This document shows positions 53,628 to 63,849 of a stretch of DNA of 64,000 nt, one piece after another. The notes under the pieces are model-generated. The model was not told the DNA's origin, made no database searches, and worked only from the letters and a program-made list of their open reading frames with translations. Position numbers and translations under genes: made by a program. The DNA is from Phymatolithon calcareum (Eukaryota > Rhodophyta > Florideophyceae > Hapalidiales). Each line of letters opens with the position of its first letter. Position 1 is the first letter of the stretch. The DNA is taken from assembly GCA_977006965.1 (NCBI GenBank), contig OZ345363.1:1674001-1738000 (forward strand), in the 5' to 3' direction.

Positions 53628-54035
53628 ACTCTCCATGATGCTTTTGCTGAAGAGCAAAATGTCATCTAGTGCCTTCTCAGTTGCCGCTCTGTCTTCTTCC
53701 TTGAGTTCGTAGGCTGACAAGTTGCGATCGCGTGTCTCCATGTGCTGCCTGACTTTGTTGCCGAATCAATCTGCCATCAGTGCTGTGAACACTTGTGGAA
53801 ATCTTCCAAAGGCGTACTGAACCGCCGGTTGCCTGTGTTTCAGCTGTGGAAGTTTAAGTATTGCAGGGAGTTCTCTTGTCTTATCGTACGGAATTTTCCT
53901 CTTTCTCTTCGATTCAAGGGTCTCCCCTTCCTTTGTCAGGAATGTTGATCGAAACGCTTCAGCAGTTTGGTTCGCTATTATGTGATTCACCGCTTCATCA
54001 AACGGTTCTCTGGTATCCATCGCTGTGATGTCATT
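53628..54035 (-). mobile_element. LINE-B minus-strand arm
   Basis: Encodes MDTREPFDEAVNHIIANQ, RKRKIPYDKTRELPAILKL, AFGRFPQVFTALMAD, a stop, and METRDRNLSAYELKEEDR. It has no 3' UTR; it joins the plus-strand arm tail to tail at 53627/53628. Confidence 0.82.
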
Positions 54036-54041
54036 ACTTTT

Positions 54042-54320
54042 TTTTGCAACTGTTTATTTGTTTATTTGAAAGCCCTTATTAACACTCCTAAGACTGTACG
54101 GAAGCAGATTTTCGTAACTTGTTCATTCTAGTATATCGCCTGGTCCCTAATACAGGAACTTGTCGTTCTCCATATTGTCAATTATGGTGACGCTGTAGAG
54201 TAGTATGGAGTCAAATGCCTTTTCTGTTCTTAACATCCGGAGTCCAGCTCATACTTTGTTAGGTTCATACGTATGGTCTCCAGGTGGCGCTCTGCTGCTG
54301 TTCCGAATGTATTATCAGTC
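54042..54320 (-). mobile_element. LINE-E 3' end
   Basis: T-run at the left edge, then the LINE-E tail (AAAGCCCTTATTAACACTCC), the terminal codons with YGDAVEspecific spacing lost by small deletions, and truncation after TTCCGAATGTATT. It lies at the boundary of the preceding LINE-B arm. Confidence 0.72.
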
Positions 54321-54494
54321 AGCACAGCATAGAGAAGAGTGGCCCCCACTCCCAGAATCCCTGGTCGCTATCAGGACCCCAGTTATATGCATGCTAATAA
54401 AAAAACAAATTAATGATGCTAGAAAGCGAGATGCAAGAAGAGATGATGGTGAGATGATGGAGACGATATGCTGAAGTATTCCCTGGAAGGGTTA

Positions 54495-54632
54495 CGGCGC
54501 AATGCGAAGCTGCTCTGGCGTCGCCATGGGCCGGCGCTGAGGGCTTCTAAAATAAAACCTAAATTCCCCCCCCTGAGGAAGGCTTGCCCGTATATTCGTA
54601 TGACTGTGGGGCTTTAAAAGAATTGCAATAAA
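54495..54632 (+). mobile_element. LINE-C tail joined to LINE-B tail
   Basis: 54495-54563 is a plus-strand LINE-C tail ending AAATTCCCCCCCC. 54564-54632 is the last part of LINE-B on the plus strand (TGAGGAAGGCTTGCCCGTAT, then GGGGCTTTAAAAGAATTGCA). They directly abut. Confidence 0.7.
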
Positions 54633-55159
54633 TTTTTATACTTCTTCGAGGAACCTATCTCCCGCACGGACGCGAGCCTCGATAACATCAGTGAGAAAGG
54701 CATTGGTGGCGTCCGTTGATTCGGACAGCCGAGGAAACTGCTCGATTGGAACTTGGGACGCTGAAGAACTCGTACATCGAGAAACTGGGAACGGTGAGAC
54801 CGGTGTAAGATGCATTATTCTGAATGAATGAAAGATCGGTGCTGTTCAAATCGAAGCTTGATCGAATGATTTGGGGGAGTGCGGACGGTGTTGTATGGTA
54901 CCGTTTGCAAGGCAACGAATTTGCCGTCTTGTACTAGTTCTCTCCATCCATCTCTACGTTGTATTTCGTGTTGGTTCCAGACACTCTCCTCTGTTTATGA
55001 GTTTATAGTCTCATTGGTCGAAAGCAAAAGTGCTATAAAAAGGAGGTTGAAATGCGTGCAGTGCTCGTTACACCGAATAGGCCAAATTCGCTCTCCCTGT
55101 GTGATTTTCGACTTGAAACGGACAGAAACTATTTTCTTTGTGTTTGTATAAAAAAAGGG
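54633..55159. other. No supported gene
   Basis: Short frames on both strands (54688-54915 -, 54879-55151 +) have no recognisable motif. Confidence 0.4.
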
Positions 55160-55240
55160 AAGAAGAAGAAAGGAAGATTTTTATTTAAAGTTACCAACGC
55201 ATCTGCTGACGTTTGGGGCAACTTTCCCAGTGCCAAGGAG
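55160..55240 (-). mobile_element. LINE-H 3' tail fragment
   Basis: AAG-rich tract, then TTTTTATTTAAAGTTACCAA and GCATCTGCTGACG, ending at AGTGCCAAG. Minus-strand orientation. Confidence 0.65.
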
Positions 55241-55611
55241 CATGTTCGCCTTGAAGAGCGCTCCTGGTTCACTGCTGTGCTCTGTGGAATCAACTATTGG
55301 CGTCTAAAGAAAAGATCATGAAATGAATGCATCAAGATGCTGCTTTGAATTACATTTCTATAACGAACATAAAACCGATTTAAAAAATTACACGTTTATA
55401 TCAAGGTCTAAGTGCTGAGTTCCAGAGAATGACACGCAAAGGACCAACTTAAATGTAATACGGCGGAGCCTGGAAAAAAAGTCTTCCTCATCTTGCTACA
55501 TTCGTGACCTTCGGAAACAAAGCCATACCAGCTGTGATAATAGATAATGGTTGCACTATTTCAACGATTTTACGACAGAAAATTTAGTTCTTCAAGAGGG
55601 GAATTGGTAAG

Positions 55612-55815
55612 GATTTACTTAAAAGCGCTCACGTCTCACCTAGGAGTAACAGAGCTAGCTTTCGAACTGTTTTGTAATGTAGCGTATTCTGGTCACTCAT
55701 GACCTCTTTGATTCGTATTTCTCTTCTAACAACTGCAACTGTGAGTTTTTTGCACTACTCTCTCACTTCAAGGCCCATCTACGATGATGCAATGGAGCGC
55801 AATCAGTTCAACATG
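55612..55815 (-). mobile_element. LINE-D 3' end, diverged
   Basis: Resembles 45015-45230: AGGAGTAACAGAGCTAGCTT followed by TTGATTCGTATTTCTCTTCT and CTGTGAGTTTTTTGCAC. Older than the other copies. Confidence 0.55.
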
Positions 55816-55907
55816 GTGAATATTTCTTCAAAGGCATTGCCAAGAAATCCCGACGCTTTTGCAAATGCAACTTCTTTCTTTCTTTAGCAGCCCTTGGCAG
55901 TTTCTTT

Positions 55908-56132
55908 TCAACGGCAATTACAGGCTTTGCACATTTGGTGAGCATACTTTGGGTCTCTGTTACATCCATGCCTAAAGATGGTCACCGTAGAGGTACAATC
56001 TCCATTCAGTTGGTGCAATATCACCTCTGCCCGTCTGTGCGATATGGGATGCTCTGGGGCAATGCTGGGTTGGCGACAGGTTCGGCTCTTAGAGACGGTC
56101 TGATGATTGATCTCGCAGCTTCCAATGTCCAA
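55908..56132 (-). pseudogene. Fragment of the RNase H LINE
   Basis: Minus-strand peptide ISHRRAEVILHQLNGDCTST and KYAHQMCKAC aligns with NSHRHAEVILNQLSAECCSL and DYDHMCKSC at 43.5 kb, the C-terminal Cys/His region of the same LINE lineage. Confidence 0.6.
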
Positions 56133-56214
56133 GGAATTTTCTGATGATCTAATCGGCTTGATTCGAAAATACTGTTTGCCCCCATATGCGGGAGCACTAT
56201 GTATACAGATCTCG

Positions 56215-57458
56215 CTTACGATCGGGTTCCTAGGGACATACTCCAGAAGCGTGTGGACAAATGCCTACCCGCAGACTTAGCGGAGATGGTCAGATACCTG
56301 CTCAAACCATCCTGGATTACAACGACCGGAGACGAGGAAAAGAAGTGGCTCCTTATTGACTGCGGAGTCCCCCAAGGATCGCCACTGAGCCCCTGCTTGT
56401 ACAACTTGTTCATGGACACATTCGCGTTAGCAATGGAAAAAGCACCTCGACATATGTCGAAGCACCCCGCGATACTTTTCGCGGACGACGTGCAGCTCCA
56501 AGCCGCCAATTCCGATGGTATGCAATGGCTTTTGGATACGGCGACGAGCTGGGCCACAGAAAATGGAATGACATGGAACACTAAGAAAGGAAAAAGCGAA
56601 GTGCTTATCTATCCTGGATTATTCAAACGCAAGTTCCGGCTCTCAGGCCAGGAGCTCCACGAAACCCGCCTACTGGAATACCTGGGAACCACGATCGACA
56701 ACACGGGAGTAACCCACCACACAACACTAAAGCGCATCAACGCGGCGAAGGGAATCATCAGGGGACTAAAAGACCTGGGAGTCCAAGCGCAAGGACTAGC
56801 TACTACCAAGAACATAGCAATGTACAAGGCTCTTGTGCAATGCAGATGGGAGTACGCGATACACCTCACACCATGGACAAACTCAGTCGAAGCGCAGATC
56901 AACCAAGCGGAGGGTCTGTTCTACTCTGTTGCCTTCGGTAACTACGCGAAACGATTGTACGCCCGAATGCGAGCCCTCTGCAGAATTACTCCACCAAAGA
57001 TAAGAAGAGCGCAACTCGGAGAGCACTTCGCACAGAGGCTTATACGAGGGAAGGACGAAATCGAGAAGGAAGCAAATTACGCAGGAAAAGAAGGGGACAT
57101 ACAGCAAGCAGAGAGGGATATCCGCTATCTGCAGGAGCATGAGCTCCTAAGAGGCAGTACCGAGCGAGCCGTACGAGGGCTGGTGACCCACAAACACGAG
57201 AGCCACCGCCGAAGACAGGAATGGATTGAAACGGAAGAAGAAAAAGAGAGAAAAATTGCCGTCGATACTAAGGAGAAAGTAAGCCCTGTACTCCAAATTC
57301 GATCCAGGAAACACCGACTCCTAGCAGTCAAGTTGTTCTTTGGCCACTTCCCACCGCGAAGAGCAGAGTCGTACATTGAACATTTCAACGAGGTCGCGGA
57401 AGAGAATCTGAAAACTCCACAACGAAATTTAACAAGTCCAAGAGCAGAAGAATCTTAG
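56215..57458 (+). CDS. LINE-C reverse transcriptase, 5'-truncated (about 413 codons)
   Basis: An open frame starting inside the RT at YDRVPRDIL, the first catalytic strand. It continues DCGVPQGSPLSPCLYNLFMDT, AILFADDVQLQAANSDG (catalytic Asp pair) and YLGTTIDNTGVTHHT, then CRWEYAIHLTPWTNS and an Arg/Glu-rich helical region. The C-terminal module SRKHRLLAVKLFFGHFPPRR precedes the stop at 57458. Fingers and endonuclease are absent through truncation. No stop or frameshift over the remaining length, so insertion was recent. It serves as reference for the degraded copy at 25.1 kb. Confidence 0.9.
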
Positions 57459-57644
57459 GGAAAAGGGACGAAAACGGCGATTGACAAACTTTTAGCCTGG
57501 GAAATCCATATGTTAGAAGAATGATAGTGTAGTGTGATCTGATTGGGTAATGAGATGGCAGTATGAACGGGAAGCTGCTCTGGTGTTGGTGAATACCGGC
57601 GTTGAGGGCTTCTAAAATAAAAACCTACAATTTCCCCCCCCCCC
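56215..57644 (+). mobile_element. LINE-C, 5'-truncated, oligo(C) end, with TSD
   Basis: The 1430-bp insert is flanked by the 14-bp duplication GTATACAGATCTCG (56201-56214 and 57645-57658). The 3' end reads AAAACCTACAATTT followed by 11 C (57634-57644) and then directly the TSD, so the C run is the element terminus. Confidence 0.92.
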
Positions 57645-58095
57645 GTATACAGATCTCGAACTGAACGGACTGTTCGAGTGTAACAAAATTGCGCGCATAG
57701 TTAATGCATTTTAGCACTGTGCGGTGCGGGCAAACACCGTGGTGCAATTTTTTTGTGCTATGGAAAAGATTGGAACAGGTTCAAGGGACTTTTTTATTGC
57801 AATTTTTTTAAAGCCCCGCAGTCATACGAATGTACGGGCAGGGCTTCCTCAGGTGCTGCCCTCGCTAGTGTGGCTCTAGCATGTGTTCGGTTGTTTTGAT
57901 TGCTCTTCGTAGCAGTTTCGAGGCGTCGATTCTTCTTTCAGTACAGGTATTCTTCATGCTGCATACTCAGGCGTTGGAAGCAATATACTGGTACGGTATT
58001 GGGCAAGGACTATACATCGCAATACCTATTGCAATATCTGTTTATGTGCCAGTACGTCAATATATTGCAGTATACTGTCAATACGTCTCGATTCG

Positions 58096-58674
58096 TCACA
58101 TATCTAGCAAATCTTGCTGTTCATCATCTTCCCCAACTTTTTGACCAACACGAGCGCTGCGTACATTAGACATAGCAGTGACAACGCTCTGAAAATCCCA
58201 GTAGCTTCTGTTGACCTTCAGAAACAAGAGGGACTCGAAAAGGAGAGGCGTGATTTGTTGCTGGTTGTCATCCAGAAATTTTCCGGCCAAAGAAAACAAA
58301 CGCTCGATTGCAGCGGAAGAACCGAGTATGAATTGTAAGTCCATGTACGACCGAGCACGTTCGCGACGGAACCGCTTTCGTTTCTTGAAAATCTCAGCCA
58401 TTGACAGCGTGTCGTCGTTGTCCTCTTCTTCAGACATATTTCCAGCATCGTTCTCCTCCGGCCTCCTCTTCAGATGAGCACATGCTTGTTTTTCGTCATC
58501 CGTCATTGCGTCCGTTTCATTCCGCTGAATTTTGACAACACCAGCCTCAAAAAGAGAAGACGGAGAATGCGGCGAATGAAGTTTGATATAGTTATCCTTC
58601 AACGAACAACCATACAGTCGTACTCCCGGAATGGAAGGGGATGTCACAATTGACCGAAAGCAGTACGTCAGCAA
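58096..58674 (-). pseudogene. hAT transposase C-terminus (outer element)
   Basis: This 192-codon frame ends with the hAT dimerisation domain: FILGSSAAIERLFSLAGKFL followed by ITPLLFESLLFLKVNRSYWD. Upstream is an acidic Glu/Asp stretch. The N-terminal two thirds, including the BED finger and catalytic core, are missing, so it cannot act as a transposase. Confidence 0.8.
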
Positions 58675-58746
58675 AGAGAATCTATGTCAACACGTATCGA
58701 ACCGGCCCGTGGGCGAGAAATTCCATACGTCAATACGTACTGCAAT

Positions 58747-61051
58747 CAGGGGTGCGATAAAATTAATAGGAAAAAAATTAATTGCAATTAGTGCAATACA
58801 ATACTTAATTTTTGAAAATCCTCCAATTTCAATTATTAATTTTTCATCTCTGAATAATTGCAATAATTTATTTGTTGCCGTGAACATTCTCCAATTAATT
58901 CCAATTAATTGCTTCTTTGTTGTTGCCGTTTAGCACCAAGACAAACGAATGCTTCTGTTGGTACCTGGCAACTATCGCCAGACGACCCTCACCTGCCGGT
59001 CTACTAAGATTCTAGTTTTGCAAACCGCCTGCTATACATATTGCAGTCATCTGTGTCATTTTCAGCTCATTATCAGCTACAATTGACTTTAAAGAGGATT
59101 TCAGAAGCTCAGCTATGAAGTCAACCGCGAAGAAGCGCAAAACCAGTTCCACTACTATCACCGAGCTGGAAGTTGGAGCAAAGGAGCTAGTCGAAGAGAT
59201 TCTGAGTTGGGAGAGTCCAAGCGAGGGTGGACACTATCTCGGGATCCAGATCGAAAATGGAAAGCAGAAGCACTCATGGAGTTGCCCCTCGGAGGGATGC
59301 AGGACTATCATGAAGTCAGTAGTCGGTACTGGTTTTACGAGCCACTTGAAATCATGTTATGGAGAAGAAGCATTTAAGGAGTCCCTTTTTGAAGCCAGAA
59401 AAATAGCTCTGGAAAATGGCGGTACAATGTCAAGGTTTTGGTCTTCTGTCTCGTCTAACCCCACCGACAAGGCTATGTACGATTGGATTAAACTCATCGT
59501 CAACAAAAACTTCCCTATCGTACGGGTTGAAGACGAAACTATACGCGCCTTTTCCAGGCATACCTCTGTTTTTTCAGCTAAGAAAGTGAACGAGGTAATA
59601 CTTGAGCTCACAAAACTTGTCGAAAAAGAAATTTCAAAAGAGCTGGCCGGGAAGAAAGGGGCAATCATGCATGATGGCTGGACGGAAAATGGTATGCACT
59701 ACATGGGCGTGTTTGCTGTTTACATGAAGAGAGTCAATGTGCACGGTAACGCTCTGTGGAAGAACGTCGAAAAGGTGCAAACTACTTTGCTTGGGGTTTC
59801 GCCTATGGCTAACCAAACCGATGAGAACAGTGAAGCGACAGAATTTAACGCTGAAACTCATGTTCAGTTCTTCCGCGACATATTCCAAGAATTTTACAAC
59901 ACGGAACTTGGGAAATTTGCAACATGCTAAATTGCCGACAACTGCAATACGAATCAACGTGTTGCGCATCTTCTCAATATTCCTCACGTTGGATGCAATA
60001 ATCACAAGCTTAACCTGGAAATGAAAGCCTGGGTGAACTCGGACGATGACTTGTCAGCTGTCAATGAAAGTATCGAGGATACTATGCTGCAAGCCAAGCG
60101 CAAGATCAAGAGCGCTGCTGCTCTTAGAAACCTCACTGATCTGAAAGCTGGTCCGGATTGTTTTACATGTTTGAGCGATTCCTTAGGATTCCCCCACAGC
60201 TTTCTGAGATCAGTAACAATCCGGACTGTGACTTGATCCTCAATGACAGTGCAAGCTTTGCACGTCGTGTGCAAAGGTACACTCGCATGTTTGAAGTTAT
60301 AAACAAGGTAACCAAGAAACTTCAGGAATTCGCCTTGCGAAGGGGCGAGCCATGCTGAATGGACTTATCCAGCTTGTTTCTCAGCAGAAAAATTGTGCTA
60401 ACACCGACCAGAGCCCACTTGGAGGCTGCGGACTCGGAACGCAGTACATTTCTGCAACCAGTGCCATTGTATCAGATCCTCATTTTGAATCTGGTGTCGT
60501 GAAAATACAGCAAAGGAGGACGCATACTATGACGGCTGAAGAGCGTGATGCTTGTCAAGCATTGTTGCATGAATTAGACGAGAATCATCATGTTGCGCAA
60601 CGGATTGCTCCTGATGGCATTGAAGACATACTTAATGCTGGAGACGACAGTTCACGTGAAGACGAGTACATCAATTGTGATTTTATTTTGGCTTCCACTG
60701 CTGAAGTAGAACGACTTTGGAGTCTTGCGAAGTATGTCCTTACTGATCAACGCTCCAGGCTAGAACCCGTGATTTTCGAGTCACTTTTGTTTTTGAAAGT
60801 GAACAGCGGATTTTGGGATCAGAATCTAGTCTCCGAGGCTGTTCGAGCGTGCAGAGTGTCCACGTAATAGAGGGATGTAAAAACAGGGAGAAATCGGCAA
60901 TTAATTGCAATTAATTGGCATTATTGCAATTATTGCTAATACAAAGAATAGCAATAGCAATTTTTAATTTTCGTGGGAAGAATAATTGCAATATATATTT
61001 TGGTGTACGATTTTTTTCCAATTAATTCCAATTATATTGCTCCTACCCCTG
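58747..61051 (+). mobile_element. Inner hAT element
   Basis: The 2305-bp element starts CAGGGGTGCGATAAAATTAA and ends in the complement of CAGGGGTAGGAGCAATATAA. Subterminal regions are AT-rich with repeated AATTGCAATTA-type words at both ends. The 7-bp CTGCAAT adjoins both ends (58740-58746, 61052-61058); a hAT TSD should be 8 bp, so one base may be lost. It was inserted in the outer hAT. Confidence 0.82.
59115..60867 (+). pseudogene. hAT transposase (inner element), three lesions
   Basis: Starts MKSTAKKRKTSSTTITELEV and has a BED-like finger, SCPSEGCRTIMK ... GFTSHLKSCYG. The core includes KGAIMHDGWTENGMHYMGVF, then a TAA at 59928-59930. Reading on in the same frame gives IADNCNTNQRVAHLLNIP and NHKLNLEMKAWV, classical hAT core motifs. 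Frameshifts near 60165 and 60350 follow. The C-terminal dimerisation domain is TAEVERLWSLAKYVLTDQRS with FESLLFLKVNSGFWD. Full length for a compact hAT, but inactive. Confidence 0.88.
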
Positions 61052-61491
61052 CTGCAATACATGCCATGCGCTCAATACGATATCAATACCAGTATATTGC
61101 AGTATACTGCAGTATCAGTATATTGCTCCCAATGCCTGTGCATACTCTCGATGATGCTTTTCCTGAAGAGCAAAAGGTCATCTAATGCCTTCTCAGTTGC
61201 CGCTCTGTCGTCTTCCTTGAGTTCATAGGCTGACAAGTTGCGATCCAGGGTCTCCATGTGCTGTCTGACTTTGTTTCCGAATCTATCTGCCATCAGTGTG
61301 GTAGACACTTGGGGAAATCTTCCAAAGTCGTACTGAACCGCCAGTTGCCTGTGTTTCAGTTGTGGAATGCTGATCGGAGTTCTTCTGCAGATTGGTTCTC
61401 TATTATGTGCTTCATCGCTTCATCAAACGGTTCTCTGGTTTCCATCGATGTGATGTCGTTACTTGTGGCTTGAAGCTCTTCTGAATTTCTT

Positions 61492-61512
61492 GGCTCTCTC
61501 CTGGAGAGAGCC
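61492..61512. repeat. Perfect palindrome at LINE-B junction
   Basis: GGCTCTCTCC and GGAGAGAGCC flank a single T at 61502. It marks the head-to-head junction of the two LINE-B arms. Confidence 0.9.
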
Positions 61513-61901
61513 TTGAATCAAAGAGAAAGAGGAAAATTCCGTACGACAAGACAAGAGAACTCCCTGCAATACTCAAATTTCCACAACTTAAACACAGGCA
61601 ACTGGCGGTTCAGTACGCCTTTGGAAGATTTCCCCAAGTGTCTACCACACTGATGGCAGATAGATTCGGAAACAAAGTCAGACAGCACATGGAGACCCTG
61701 GATCGCAACTTGTCAGCCTATGAACTCAAGGAAGACGACAGAGCGGCAACTGAGAAGGCATTAGATGACCTTTTGCTCTTCAGCAAAAGCATCATCGAGA
61801 GTATGCAGCATGAAGAAGACCTGTACTGAAAGAAGAAGCGACGCCTCGAAACTGCTACGAAGAGCAATCAAAACAACCGAACACATGCTAGGGTCTCAGA
61901 T
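61503..61901 (+). mobile_element. LINE-B plus-strand arm
   Basis: Carries RKRKIPYDKTRELPAILKFP, KHRQLAVQYAFGRFPQVSTT, METLDRNLSAYELKEDDR and MQHEEDLY, then the 3' UTR up to GGGTCTCAGATAGA, where it stops. The 3' tail is missing. Confidence 0.85.
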
Positions 61902-61902
61902 A

Positions 61903-62800
61903 GAACCGATATATTCTGCAGTGCGTCTTATTTGAACTTCCTCGTTCGCAAGTAGGAACGGTTGTCCAATCCTTCGACTTGGGAGTATGACTGAGCACTT
62001 TTGAGTCGACCAAGTCATTCGATAGAACTGCGCCCAATCGGCGCATACATTGAGCATTTGCTGGAGCTCGCCTTCATTCCTCGCCATTAGTATGATGTCG
62101 TCAGCAAATATATTCAAGCGAAGACTCGCATTAGATTCGTTGAAGCTCATAGCCTTAACTCTTTCTGCCAAGGTGTCCATCAGAATATTGAACAGTGCGG
62201 GGCTAATTGGAGATCCCTGGGGACCCCACGCTCGCTTATACCTCGCGTTCTTTCTGCGTTGTTCATAAGAGAGAAGAGAGTATTCTGTAGCGAGAGCGAA
62301 GCCAACGAAGCCACGTTTCGTGATAATCTGAGGTCAATTTCTCACATTAACTCCTCTCGTGGTACCCGATCGTAATGCTGACTTCAAGTCGAGTAAGGCT
62401 TTCTCCTTTCTTTCTTGTCTTATGACTGCTGTTTTTTATAATTCATGTTTATTTAAAAGCCCCACAGACTTTCGAAGATGTGAGCAGAGCTTCCTCAGAT
62501 GCTACCTACCTTTGTGCAGCTCACGAAACCTCCACCAGAATGAAGGACGGGAAAACTCAGGATTCAAGGAAATCCTATCTCAGTCCTCTGCGGGGTTGTT
62601 GGTGCCTTACGACTGCTGTGTAACGGAGGACGGCTCTTTCTGTGTCTTTTCGAGTATAAAAACCAATCCCATTGCTCGGGCTTGCTTCTCCAGACAGTGT
62701 TTCCAGCTCCATCAGCTCTTCCCTCCTTAGCATCTTTTCGATCGCTGCAGCATTCACATGCCCCAGCCTCGTTTAAATGAGGTTCAGTGTGGTCTCTTGC
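61903..62800 (-). mobile_element. LINE-I reverse transcriptase fragment
   Basis: Minus-strand frame with LDLKSA, a frameshift, YDRVPREELM, then GPQGSPISPALFNILMDTLA and NIFADDIILMARNEGELQQM (catalytic Asp pair). After removing the LINE-A insert at 62433-62605, the upstream frame joins: MNAAAIEKMLRREEL ... YTAV with RQERKEKALLDLKSA. The sequence differs from LINE-A to LINE-D RTs, so this is another family. Confidence 0.78.
62433..62605 (-). mobile_element. LINE-A 3' tail with TSD, inside LINE-I
   Basis: Flanked by CTTATGACTGCTGT (62419-62432) and CTTACGACTGCTGT (62606-62619), one mismatch. Contains the LINE-A tail words TAAAAGCCCCACAGACTTTC and CAGTCCTCTGCGGGGTTGTT. Confidence 0.85.
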
Positions 62801-63467
62801 GCACTGCAATGGCCATTACCTTGTGCATCGGTATCTGCACATGAGGCATGAATAGCTTTATAAAGCGAGGGTACTCGAAACCCGATGACCCGTTCTACAC
62901 GACCGGTTCATGTCTTCGAAGAATTACATTTCCAAGTTGGCAGCAGAAGTTCGACTAGTTGCCAACGGAGGTGCATCTACACTGGCTCATTTAAAACATG
63001 AACAAGAAAAGCCCCTATCCAAAAATGAAATCTGGTCCACGATATGGCGTGACCACATTGCCGATCCTTAGACGAGAGAATGAGGAATGAATTGTGCTAT
63101 AACAAGGGCATGAAGAGAACACAGTACTGTACATCTTCGCAAAATGCGTCATTTGCAATAAACGGTATAAAGTTTACACGACCAACCATCCGTTACATCG
63201 TTTTGGGTCACCAAAATTCATATTCTATACTCTGGCAATTCACACTAGACACTAGTCCTGATTGCCATTCCAAATTCAGTGCCCACTGGCTCATGAGGTA
63301 TGAATTTGGAAACGGCTCCATGAGAACATTGAGCTCCAGAATAGCATCCGAAACGTTTCATTGCCTGTCGAGGTGCTACTAAAGCAGCAATATCCCTGCA
63401 CATAACACTAAGAAGCCAAAAACGAAGAACGCAAAAACCAGCAAACTCAAAAACACTTAACAGAAAA
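62801..63467. other. No supported gene; upstream of secreted protein
   Basis: 62820-63100 may be diverged LINE sequence without clear motifs. TATAAAG at 63168 lies about 300 bases before the next ATG; I cannot tell whether it is a promoter. Confidence 0.4.
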
Positions 63468-63707
63468 ATGAAGTGCGCCGCCGTCTTCGCCTTCTTCGGC
63501 CTTGTTGCCACCGCCTTCTCGGCTTCATTTGACATCTCCTCCCTAGAGGGCGCCATGGCTAAGGGCGAGGGTGCCATTACAGCCGGGTCTGCCGCCGACT
63601 CCACCTCCGGCGTCGCCTCCGCTGGCCTTGACGGCCCCGGTGCTGTGATTGGTGCCGCCACTATCGGATCTGCACTTTCCGGTGCCATGTCGTCCCCCTC
63701 ACTCTAA
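63468..63707 (+). CDS. Small secreted Ala/Gly/Ser-rich protein (79 aa)
   Basis: Begins with a typical signal peptide, MKCAAVFAFFGLVATAFS, with likely cleavage after residue 18 or 19. The mature part is about 60 residues, rich in Ala, Gly and Ser, with no Cys: DISSLEGAMAKGEGAITAG, then PGAVIGAATIGSALSGAMSS. Third codon positions are strongly C-biased, supporting the plus strand over the 147-codon frame on the other strand. Such composition suggests a structural or cell-wall-associated peptide, but no family is recognised. Complete from ATG to TAA, with AT-rich sequence after the stop. Confidence 0.7.
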   Translation: MKCAAVFAFFGLVATAFSASFDISSLEGAMAKGEGAITAGSAADSTSGVASAGLDGPGAVIGAATIGSALSGAMSSPSL

Positions 63708-63849
63708 AATTAAATGTGATATCTTTGTTGGAATATTGTTTTAAATTTTTTCTCTCCTTAGCTGACGTTGCCTACCCTGTTACATCCCAAGTTTTTGACG
63801 GTGACATGGTTTGATGTAGAAGCTGGCAGAATCGGTTCTTGATTTCATG

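Larger units (their letters stand above)
57967..61138. mobile_element. Outer hAT element (contains inner hAT)
   Basis: The element starts CAGGCGTTGGAAGCAATATA and ends in the complement of CAGGCATTGGGAGCAATATA, giving terminal inverted repeats of about 23 bp with two mismatches. It is flanked by the 8-bp duplication TGCATACT (57959-57966 and 61139-61146), the hAT signature. Without the inner insert it would be about 860 bp and encode only a transposase C-terminus, so it is a deletion derivative. Confidence 0.9.
57791..61491 (-). mobile_element. LINE-B minus-strand arm, split by hAT
   Basis: 57791-57966 holds the 3' UTR and last codons; 61139-61491 holds the upstream codons. The hAT element 57967-61138 lies between them. 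The arm shares with the plus-strand arm (61503-61901) the changes KEDDRAATEKALDDLLLF and SMQHEE, absent from other LINE-B copies. Confidence 0.88.

Noticed and set aside
53536-53665. Continuation of the LINE-A frame beyond its TSD
   Set aside because: The bases belong to LINE-B in antisense; the open frame is accidental.
57960-61147. TSD read as GCATACTC with element termini AGGCG...
   Set aside because: Shifting by one base gives CAGGC...GCCTG termini and TGCATACT on both sides, which fits hAT ends better.
63245-63688. 147-codon minus-strand frame over the secreted-protein gene
   Set aside because: The plus-strand frame has a signal peptide and C-biased third positions; the opposite frame is a shadow.
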